In this document: one piece after another, positions 10,345-22,300 of the stretch | Layout of the letters: each line of letters begins with the position of its first letter | Position numbering within the stretch: the first letter of the stretch is position 1 | Translations under genes and position numbers: made by a program | Notes under the pieces: model-generated | The model's database searches: none | Told to the model about the DNA's origin: nothing | What the model saw: the letters and a program-made list of their open reading frames with translations, nothing else | From: Owenia fusiformis | Taxonomy: Eukaryota > Annelida > Polychaeta > Sabellida > Oweniidae | NCBI GenBank assembly: GCA_903813345.2 | Contig: CAIIXF020000012.1 | Location: 16,548,020 to 16,612,019, forward strand | Length of the DNA stretch: 64,000 nucleotides | Reading direction: 5' to 3'

Positions 10345-13300
10345 GTAAGTTTCAATATCTTTTGAACTCCAGGTAATTGACTTATGCTTACACATTCCTT
10401 AGATCCACTTCTGGGAGAGCTGGATGTGTTTCACTTTCAGTTAATCCATCAACTTTATTGGTTGTACCATCAGAAGTGCTTGAGTCATTAGTGTGTGAGA
10501 GCAATATACCTTCACTTGTAGCATTCAGCTTGTACATTCACTCCTAGTGACTCAACTTGTACAAGCATAGCTGCTCGTGTGGACATTTTCAATTCTTTCT
10601 AATAATTTTATGAAGACTTGTTTATCCCACAATGTCTCCACAGAACCCTCTGGTCTCTCTGCGAAAGTGCTGAAATAACATCTGTAACTGTACATTTCCA
10701 TTTAACTGTACTTTATTGACATAAATACATCTTTTTGTAAGCATCAAATAAAAAAATTCAAACTTTTCACAAATATAAAAGTATTTTGAATTCCCTATTA
10801 AAACCTGTTAAGTGGAACATTATTTTGACCTAAGGCATTCCACTTATGACGCATTTCATAATACATTAAAACCTGTCTAGGTAGAACACCTTGATACTTC
10901 TAAGAAGTGTTTCATTTGGGGGGGGGGTGTTCCACTTATAGAGAGTTTCATTTCACATTAGTCAGTTGGTCATGGGACTCTGAAAACTGTTGCACTAACA
11001 GAGGGTTTCCAATTAATAGACTTAACTGCATATATCTATTATCAAATTCATTGAAATGTGTTCAATATTTGTACTGTAGGTGAGATCTATGAATTGAAAG
11101 GGGAGTTGAACAGTGAGAAAAGAGACAAAAAGAGGGAAGCAGTGAAGAAAGTCATTGCATCTATGACAGTTGGGAAAGATGTCAGGTAAGAGGCTCAAAA
11201 TGATTTGGATATTTACATGTTTATCACAGGCCAGGGAGTTTGTTCTCTAAATTCCATTTTCTCCCTGAGAAATGTCAACTAACACTCTAAATTTCAAGGT
11301 ATCCCACACCGCAACAGGATTCAAAAGAATTTTCAACTGAATTTTTAAAATTATGTTTGGACTTCATCTTTTAAGGAATCCTACATGTTCCATGTTAACT
11401 TTTTTCTTTCATTTGCTTTATCTATTCAAAATTCTTATGAACACCCATATTTTTTATGCATGTGTATACAATAATTGATTTTTGATTTCAGTGCCCTGTT
11501 CCCAGATGTTGTGAATTGTATGCAGACAGACCACTTAGAATTGAAGAAGTTGGTCTATCTCTATCTGATGAACTATGCCAAGAGTCAACCTGACATGGCT
11601 ATCATGGCAGTCAACACATTTGTAAAGGTAAGAATGAGTCACTGATGTAATGCAGTGGTTCTAAGGCCACGTTTTGAGATTTGCAACGTAGTAATTTAAA
11701 ATTTTTTTTACCACACCTGAATTTCAAAGTGCTTTGTTGTCGTGCGTGCACATGTGTGTGTCTCTGTAATGCAGTGGTTCTAAGGCCACGTAGAAATTTA
11801 AATTTTTTTTTTACCACACCTGAATTTCAAAGTGCTTTGTTGTCGTGCGTGCACATGTGTGTGTGTCTCTGTAATGAACTGGTTCTAAGGCCAAGTTTTG
11901 AGATTTGCCACGTAGTAATTTAAAATATTTTTTACCACACCTGAATTTCAAAGTGCTTTGTTGTCGTGCGTGCACATGTGTGTGTGTCTCTGTAATGCAG
12001 TGGTTCTAAGGCCACGTTTTGAGATTTGCCACGTAGTAATTTTAAATTCTTTTTACCACACCTGAATTTCAAAGTGCTTTGTTGTCGTGCGTGCACATGT
12101 GTGTGTGTCTCTGTAATGTAGTGGTTCTAAGGCCACGTTTTGAGATTTGCCACGTAGTAATTTAAAAAAAATTTAACCACACCTGTATTTCAAAGTGCTT
12201 TGTTGTCGTGCGTGCACATGTGTGTGTGTCTCTGTAATGCAGTGGTTCTAAGGCCACGTTTTGAGATTTGCCACGTAGTAATTTAAAAAAAATTTACCAC
12301 ACCTGATTTTCAAAGTGCTTTGTTGTCGTGCGTGCACATGTGTGTGTGTCTCTGTAATGAACTGGTTCTAAGGCCAAGTTTTGAGATTTGCCACGTAGTA
12401 ATTAAAAATTTTTTTTACCACACCTGAATTTCAAAGTGCTTTGTTGTCGTGCGTGCACATGTGTGTGTGTCTCTGTAATTCAGTGCTTCTAAGGCCACGT
12501 TTTGAGATTTGTCACGTAGTAATTTAAAATATTTTTTACCACACCTGAATTTCAAAGTGCTTTGTTGTTGTGCGTGCACATGTGTGTGTGTCTCTGTAAT
12601 GCAGTGGTTCTAAGGCCACGTTTTGAGATTTGCCACGTAGTAATTTTAAATTCTTTTTACCAAACCTGAATTTCAAAGTGCTTTGTTGTCGTGCGTGCAC
12701 ATGTGTGTGTGTCTCTGTAATGCAATGGTTCTAAGGCCACGTTTTGAGATTTGCTACGTAGTAATTTAAAAAAAATTTAACCACACCTGTATTTCAAAGT
12801 GCTTTGTTGTCGTGCGTGCACATGTGTGTGTGTCTCTGTAATGCAGTGGTTCTAAGGCCACGTTTTGAGATTTGCCACGTAGTAATTTAAAAAAAATTTA
12901 CCACACCTGAATTTCAAAGTGCTTTGTTGTCGTGCGTGCACATGTGTGTGTGTCTCTGTAATGCAGTGGTTCTAAGGCCACGTTTTGAGATTTGCCACGT
13001 AGTAATTTTTTAATTTTTTTTACCACACCTGAATTTCAAAGTGCTTTGTTGTTGTGCATGCACATGTGTGTGTCTCTGTAATGCAGTGGTTCTAAGGCCA
13101 CGTTTTGAGATTTGCCATGTAGTAATTTAAGATTTTTTTTACCACACCTGAATTTCAAAGTGCTTTGTTGTCGTGGGTGCACATGTGTGTGTGTCTCTGT
13201 AATGCAGTGGTTCCAAGGCCACGTTTTGAGATTTGCCACGTGGTAATTTTAAAATTTTTTTACCACACCTGAATTTAAAAGTGCTTTGTTGTCGTGTGTG

Positions 13301-16300
13301 TGTCTCTGTAATGCAGTGGTTCTAAGGCCACGTTTTGAGATTTGCCACGTAGTAATTTTAAATTTTTTTTACCACACCTGAATTTCAAAGTGCTTTGTTG
13401 TCGTGCGTGCACATGTGTGTGTGTCTCTGTAATGCAGTGATTCTAAGGCCACGTTTTGAGATTTGCCACGTAGTAATTTTAAATTTTTTTTACCACACCT
13501 GAATTTCAAAGTGCTTTGTTGTCGTGCGTGCACATGTGTGTGTGTCTCTGTAATGCAGTGGTTCTAAGGCCACGTTTTGAGATTTGCCACGTAGTAATTT
13601 AAAATTTTTTTTACCCCACCTGAATTTCAAAGTGCTTTGTTGTCGTGCGTGCACATCTGTGTGTGTCTCTGGGGAATCTTATAATCAAAACTCCAGGGGC
13701 GGTGAATTCGTGCAATCCGCGATCCGATCTGGATAAATTTCGTCATGGTAATGATGCATTGTGGGATTAATCCAAGAATTTATCCAAAAATGGTGAATTC
13801 GTACGATCCTGAGATTAATCTCAGGATAAATCTCAATCCACCTCTTGAGGTGGATTACTTTTTGGATAAATTCTATCCAAATTACAATGCAAATTGGATA
13901 AATCTTGGGGATTCCCCCTCATAATCCTTTGATCGTACGAATTCACCAAATATTTATCGGATAAGTAATCCAAGATTTATCCCAAAAGATAAAATTTATC
14001 TGGATTGGATTGGGGAATATGAATTCACGGCCCCAGGAAACTACTACCTGTTCAACTTGGTGGCCATTTTGAATTATTTTCAATAAAAAAGTGTGATATT
14101 TATCACAGTGTGTTTTGGTATTCTTTAAATTGATATATTTTCCATTTTTTACATGATATTGCGTTGGTAAATGTATTTTGGAATATCTAGATTTCCATAT
14201 ATGATAAAATGTTAAACTGCATGTATGATAAAATGTTAAACTGCATGTATGATTTAAACTAATTAAATATTCATGTTGTGTTTTATAGGACTGTGAAGAC
14301 CCAAACCCTCTCATACGAGCCTTAGCAGTAAGAACCATGGGATGCATAAGGGTTGACAAGATAACAGGTAAGAAGCACAGCGAGTTAGATTGAAAAATTG
14401 ATGCCATATCCAGTAGTAATCCTTCCAAACCAATTAAAACAATTTCCAAAAAGCAAAGCCAAGTTTACAAAAACCTTGAAAACAACAAGTTGTCTTGTAG
14501 CCCTTCCATCCAGATTTATTTTTGACCAACATTAGGGGTTTCATAGGAAGCAGTCGATTTTATCCGTTTGTTACAATGTTAAAATTATAACCCATAATTT
14601 TACCCCCTTTCATTGGTTTAGTCTGCTCTTAGAAATTCTACTAGACCCCTTGACATGACCCCTGATTAATTATTTAATGCCGACATTAAAATTCGAAGTG
14701 TTTATAAGTCACTTACTTGTACGACCCTTTTGAATCTGTTACAGAGTATTTGGGCGAGCCTCTCAGGAAGTGCTTAAAGGATGAGGACCCCTATGTGCGT
14801 AAAACTGCCGCAGTGTGTGTAGCCAAGCTACATGACATCAATCCTATTCTGGTAGAGGATCAGGGTTTCCTTGAACTTCTCCGAGACTTGCTTGGTGACT
14901 CCAACCCAATGGTATAAAATTATTCTATTCTGCTGATTGTTTAAACCCACTTATGTTGAGATGACTTTTGAAAGCTAAAATGAATTATGCAAATTATGTT
15001 CACATCGTCATCACCATTTTTAAGGTAGTATTTTAAGGTTAACACATTCCTTAGATCCACTTCTGGGAGAGTTGGAGGTGTTTCACCTTCAGTTAATCCA
15101 GCAACTTTATTGGTTGTACCATCAGAAGTGATTGAGTCATTAGTGTGTGAGAGCAATATACCTTCACTTGTAGCATTCAGCTTGTACATCCACACTTTGT
15201 GACTCAATATGTACAAGCATAGCTGTTTGTGTGGACAAAACAAAATATTTTTTTCCATATAGAATTTACTACTCTAATGTATGCAACCCTTTTCTCACTG
15301 CATGAACACACAAGGGGCAACGAGGATGTCTGATTGTCCATTGTCAGGCTTCTGCCACCAGTTGACACCTCCCTCCCCTCCCTTCATTACTCCCTCTATT
15401 AGGGTTAGGAAATTAAATAATTATTATAATGGGTGTCATATATTACATACATTGTTAAACAAACTTGTATTTGCCTGTACCAAACTTCTGTATAATCTAC
15501 AATAAACTATGCTTTTAGCTTATAGCCAGATCACAGTTGTACTGTTAACAATGGGTATTTTTGTAAAATGAATTTTATATCTTTCCTTACCTTACCCCCC
15601 CCCCCCCCCATGTGTACCTGTTTACTTGATCTTACTAAAATGTCATTATGTTGAACATTGTAGGTTGTTGCTAATGCAGTAGCCGCCATGTCAGAAATCG
15701 TAGAAACATCTCCAACAGCTTTGAAAATGTTGGAAATCAACTCTGCAACCATTGGTAAACTCCTGACAGCCCTGAATGAGTGCACAGAGTGGGGCCAAGT
15801 GTTTATCCTTGACTCCATTGCTAATTATAGTCCGAGGGATGAACGTGAGGCACAAAGGTAAGGTACAAAGAATCATTTTGTACAAAGACAATACACACTG
15901 GTCCAGTCACACAAGTTGTGCCCTGAATGAGTGCACAGAGTGGGGCCAAGTGTTTATCCTTGACTCCATTGCTAATTATAGTCCGAGGGATGAACGTGAG
16001 GCACAAAGGTAAGGTACAAAGAATCATTTTGTACAAAGACAATACACACTGGTCCAGTCACACAAGTTGTGCCCTGAATGAGTGCACAGAGAGGGGCCAA
16101 GTGTTTATCCTTGACTCCATTGCTAATTATAGTCCGAGGGATGAACGTGAGGCACAAAGGTAAGGTACAAAGAATCATTTTGTACAAAGACAATACACAC
16201 TGGTCCAGTCACACAAGTTGTGCCCTGAATGAGTGCACAGAGTGGGGCCAAGTGTTTATCCTTGACTCCATTGCTAATTATGGTCCGAGGGATGAACGTG

Positions 16301-19300
16301 AGGCACAAAGGTAAGGTACAAAGAATCATTTTGTACAAAGACAATACACACTGGTCCAGTCACACAAGTTGTGCCCTGAATGAGTGCACAGAGTGGGGCC
16401 AAGTGTTTATCCTTGACTCCATTGCTAATTATAGTCCGAGGGATGAACGTGAGGCACAAAGGTAAGGTACAAAGAATCATTTTGTACAAAGACAATACAC
16501 ACTGGTCCAGTCACACAAGTTGTGCCCTGAATGAGTGCACAGAGTGGGGCCAAGTGTTTATCCTTGACTCCATTGCTAATTATAGTCCGAGGGATGAACG
16601 TGAGGCACAAAGGTAAGGTACAAAGAATCATTTTGTACAAAGACAATACACACTGGTCCAGTCACACAAGTTGTGCCCTGAATGAGTGCACAGAGTGGGG
16701 CCAAGTGTTTATCCTTGACTCCATTGCTAATTATGGTCCGAGGGATGAACGTGAGGCACAAAGGTAAGGTACAAAGAATCATTTTGTACAAAGACAATAC
16801 ACACTGGTCCAGTCACACAAGTTGTGCCCTGAATGAGTGCACAGAGTGGGGCCAAGTGTTTATCCTTGACTCCATTGCTAATTATAGTCCGAGGGATGAA
16901 CGTGAGGCACAAAGGTAAGGTACAAAGAATCATTTTGTACAAAGACAATACACACTGGTCCAGTCACACAAGTTGTGCCCTGAATGAGTGCACAGAGTGG
17001 GGCCAAGTGTTTATCCTTGACTCCATTGCTAATTATAGTCCGAGGGATGAACGTGAGGCACAAAGGTAAGGTACAAAGAATCATTTTGTACAAAGACAAT
17101 ACACACTGGTCCAGTCACACAAGTTGTGCCCTGAATGAGTGCACAGAGAGGGGCCAAGTGTTTATCCTTGACTCCATTGCTAATTATAGTCCGAGGGATG
17201 AACGTGAGGCACAAAGGTAAGGTACAAAGAATCATTTTGTACAAAGACAATACACACTGGTCCAGTCACACAAGTTGTGCCCTGAATGAGTGCACAGAGT
17301 GGGGCCAAGTGTTTATCCTTGACTCCATTGCTAATTATGGTCCGAGGGATGAACGTGAGGCACAAAGGTAAGGTACAAAGAATCATTTTGTACAAAGACA
17401 ATACACACTGGTCCAGTCACACAAGTTGTGCCCTGAATGAGTGCACAGAGTGGGGCCAAGTGTTTATCCTTGACTCCATTGCTAATTATAGTCCGAGGGA
17501 TGAACGTGAGGCACAAAGGTAAGGTACAAAGAATCATTTTGTACAAAGACAATACACACTGGTCCAGTCACACAAGTTGTGCCCTGAATGAGTGCACAGA
17601 GTGGGGCCAAGTGTTTATCCTTGACTCCATTGCTAATTATAGTCCGAGGGATGAACGTGAGGCACAAAGGTAAGGTACAAAGAATCATTTTGTACAAAGA
17701 CAATACACACTGGTCCAGTCACACAAGTTGTGCCCTGAATGAGTGCACAGAGTGGGGCCAAGTGTTTATCCTTGACTCCATTGCTAATTATGGTCCGAGG
17801 GATGAACGTGAGGCACAAAGGTAAGGTACAAAGAATCATTTTGTACAAAGACAATACACACTGGTCCAGTCACACAAGTTGTGCCCTGAATGAGTGCACA
17901 GAGTGGGGCCAAGTGTTTATCCTTGACTCCATTGCTAATTATAGTCCGAGGGATGAACGTGAGGCACAAAGGTAAGGTACAAAGAATCATTTTGTACAAA
18001 GACAATACACACTGGTCCAGTCACACAAGTTGTGCCCTGAATGAGTGCACAGAGTGGGGCCAAGTGTTTATCCTTGACTCCATTGCTAATTATAGTCCGA
18101 GGGATGAACGTGAGGCACAAAGGTAAGGTACAAAGAATCATTTTGTACAAAGACAATACACACTGGTCCAGTCACACAAGTTGTGCCCTGAATGAGTGCA
18201 CAGAGTGGGGCCAAGTGTTTATCCTTGACTCCATTGCTAATTATAGTCCGAGGGATGAACGTGAGGCACAAAGGTAAGGTACAAAGAATCATTTTGTACA
18301 AAGACAATACACACTGGTCCAGTCACACAAGTTGTGCCCTGAATGAGTGCACAGAGTGGGGCCAAGTGTTTATCCTTGACTCCATTGCTAATTATAGTCC
18401 GAGGGATGAACGTGAGGCACAAAGGTAAGGTACAAAGAATCATTTTGTACAAAGACAATACACACTGGTCCAGTCACACAAGTTGTGCCCTGAATGAGTG
18501 CACAGAGTGGGGCCAAGTGTTTATCCTTGACTCCATTGCTAATTATAGTCCGAGGGATGAACGTGAGGCACAAAGGTAAGGTACAAAGAATCATTTTGTA
18601 CAAAGACAATACACACTGGTCCAGTCACACAAGTTGTGCCCTGAATGAGTGCACAGAGTGGGGCCAAGTGTTTATCCTTGACTCCATTGCTAATTATAGT
18701 CCGAGGGATGAACGTGAGGCACAAAGGTAAGGTACAAAGAATCATTTTGTACAAAGACAATACACACTGGTCCAGTCACACAAGTTGTGCCCTGAATGAG
18801 TGCACAGAGTGGGGCCAAGTGTTTATCCTTGACTCCATTGCTAATTATAGTTCGAGGGATGAATGTGAGGCACAAAGGTAAGGTACAAAGAATCATTTTG
18901 TACAAAGACAATACACACTGGTCCAGTCACACAAGTTGTGCCCTGAATGAGTGCACAGAGTGGGGCCAAGTGTTTATCCTTGACTCCATTGCTAATTATA
19001 GTCCGAGGGATGAACGTGAGGCACAAAGGTAAGGTACAAAGAATCATTTTGTACAAAGACAATACACACTGGTCCAGTCACACAAGTTGTGCCCTGAATG
19101 AGTGCACAGAGTGGGGCCAAGTGTTTATCCTTGACTCCATTGCTAATTATAGTTCGAGGGATGAACGTGAGGCACAAAGGTAAGGTACAAAGAATCATTT
19201 TGTACAAAGACAATAAACACTGGTCCAGTCACGGAGTAGTTTTATCTTGTAAAGCGAATGATTAGAGACCTTGGGGACAAAACGTCCTCAAGTTCTGTGC

Positions 19301-22300
19301 AGAGTATTCCTTATGGTAGAATCATATCTGTAGTAGGGGTGGGACGGATAACCGAAATACCGAAAAACCGCGGTTCATAGCCTTTAGGATCGGTTTTCGG
19401 ATCACGGCCCCACTTTCGGATCAGCTTTTCGGATAGTTTTCGGATTAATATTTCATTGGTCAAGTATCAATAAAACAGTTAAAAACACTGTTTTACAGCA
19501 ACATTTTTGATATTCCTAGTCCCTACCTTGTCTGTTGCTCACTCGTTTACTAGATTCGTTTCGTAACTGCGTATTCGTATCCCTCGGTAATCAATCATGT
19601 GGTCCCTGGTACTATATTCTTTAGTCGTGTATTCTAAATAATATGTATTGTTCATGAAATACTATAACATAAAATTCCATCTATAAAATATTGTTATAAC
19701 GTGGCATAATTGATACAAAGATTTGCACAAATTTATATTTGCGCAGGTTCAATCAATACAAATCCTTAAAATGAATGAACCGAACCGAAAAAACTGAACC
19801 GACGGCTGATGATCCAAAAACCGAACCGAACCGAAACGTCCCGTCCCATCCCTAATCTGTAGGGGGTGACAAAATTGCAAGCAACATGTACAATTGCCCC
19901 ACTAATGTGTTCCTCACAATCTCCAATATAATATCTCCCAAAAGCTCCACAATAATATAAATCATGGTGAAGTTTTGAAAGATTCAAAGTAGAAAAATGT
20001 TTTATAATTTAATTAACTCTCCAAAATGTTTTTTTTGTCTGACATAACTGCAATTTATTAGCATCTAGCATGTTTTTTATTTGTTAATTTCTTATATTAC
20101 ACATAATTTCACATACATCTATGTACAATAATATGTATTAGTAAAGTAGGTAATATCTAAAATATAAAAAATCCACATACAATTTTGATATTTGATATGA
20201 AATAATGACTTTCCATATTCAAACAGTAACATCATGCATGTAATATTGTTTAATAACTGTTTTAAAACTACAGCGTGAACACAATCCAGGGCTCTCACCA
20301 GGAAATATTTAGGGTGTGGTTCAAACATCTTCAGAGTAACCGTTCAATCGTGATAAATCATATTTATGTTATATTTTATCCTTTTTCGTGCTATTATTGT
20401 ATATTCAGTCAAGTTTAGACTGTGGAAGCAGTCATGATTTGCCAATAGGGTGTGGAGGGAGCTTAATAGAGTGTGCTGGTGCGCCACAGTCTAAAAGCCT
20501 GGCCAGAGCCTTGCAATCAATGGATGGTCTTATGAATAAAAATATTGTGATTGTACATTTCAGTATCTGTGAGAGAGTCACGCCACGTCTGTCTCATGCC
20601 AATGCTGCCGTTGTACTTTCCGCCATTAAGGTTGTCATGAAACTCCTAGAAATGATGGACCAATCAGCTGGCTTTGCGGGGACTCTTGTGAAGAAGCTTG
20701 CACCACCTTTGGTTACACTTCTATCGGCAGAGCCAGAGATTCAATATGTGGCCCTCAGGAACATCAACCTAATAGTACAGAAGAGGTTAGTGGCTTTACA
20801 ATTTTCAGCATCATGCTTTTCCTGACTTACTTAGATATTATAGTATTGTTTCAGCATCAGACTTTTCCTAGAAAAAGGATATTTAGAGTAGTGTCATACT
20901 TTTGCACTAGCGTTATGAGGAGGAATAAAAATAAAGTTAGTTTCTCTCTATATTGAGTTTTGGCAGAGAATTTAGTAAAGAAAACTATTTATGATACATG
21001 TTCTTATTGTATTATGAATTTTGATTTATATTCCAGGCCTGAGATTCTCAAGCATGAGATGAAAGTTTTCTTTGTGAAATACAATGACCCCATTTATGTG
21101 AAGTTGGAGAAACTGGACATTATGATCCGTCTCACAAACCAAGCTAACATTGCCCAAGTGCTAGCGGAGTTGAAAGAGTAAGTTATCTCTATATTGACCA
21201 CATGATCAGAGCTACTTATATTGTTATTTTTCTTGATTTGAGAGATAGTATTTGAAGGCAGTAAATCATTTAGATAGTACTATGTAATTTTCGACCGTGA
21301 TATTATTTTCCATTGGTATAAAGTTTATCTAATCTAACTTTGAGGTTTTCCAACAATAAACAATTTTTGATGTTATGGCATGTTATTATTTTCCATTGAT
21401 ACAGAAGTTTACCAATAGATCAACAATTTCAGGTTTACTAACATGTGATTCATTTTTCTTTCAATGTAAAGGTACGCTACAGAGGTAGATGTGGACTTTG
21501 TGCGTAAGTCAGTGCGTGCTATTGGTCGCTGTGCCATCAAAGTGGAAGCCTCTGCTGAGAGGTGTGTCAGCACTCTCCTTGACCTCATCCAGACCAAGGT
21601 CAACTATGTTGTACAAGAGGCTGTCGTCGTAATTAAGGTACATATAGCATTGTTTAACCATATTACTTAATCTTTGAAGATCGTATTACTTTGTCTTCAT
21701 TTTAGTGTTTGTGAAATTTCATTGCAAAGTTTGACCTCTAATGTGCTATTTTTGACCATTATATAGTGGAGACTGGTAAAATTGTAACCTTCACTCTAAA
21801 TCAACATTCATTGCAAGTGAACCAGTGAGACAGCAGGTCAATGTCAACAGTCAAGTGCCCCCTGTAGAATTAAATAGATTTGTGTAATGGACATACTATT
21901 AAGTACATTCTATAAGTTTTCGGCATTTACATGTATGCTAAAAACTGATTGTAGGATATATTCCGCAAGTACCCCAACAAATATGAGAGCATCATCTCTA
22001 CTCTCTGTGAGAACCTTGACACCCTGGATGAGCCTGAGGCAAGGTGAGAAAACATTGTTATCCTCAAATATACATACAGCTGCTTTCTTTAGACAAAGTC
22101 TGCTACTTGGACGAAGTCCAGAGATTACCCCACTTTCAAAAGTTGTGAATTTGCAAGCTTTCAATGATAGTATCAAATAATATAAGAGAATCACCACTGC
22201 CATGCAATGTCCAATTAAAAAAAATCAGGATTTTTTTTGTAAATCTGGGTAAGCTTACCCTGCGTGTAGAGTCTAGTTAAACTACACTCTGCCTAGTAGA

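Noticed and set aside
13036-13239. ORFs in the 120-bp array of intron 3
   Set aside because: Repeat shadows without homology.
13943-14449. 168-residue minus-strand ORF overlapping exon 4
   Set aside because: It overlaps conserved exon 4 on the other strand and the MITE; no domain seen.
15776-19213. More than forty overlapping 73- and 78-residue ORFs on both strands
   Set aside because: They are the same 151-bp unit read in the wrong frames. Only the exon 6 frame of copy zero has homology; the possible mini-exon reading is treated as a finding.
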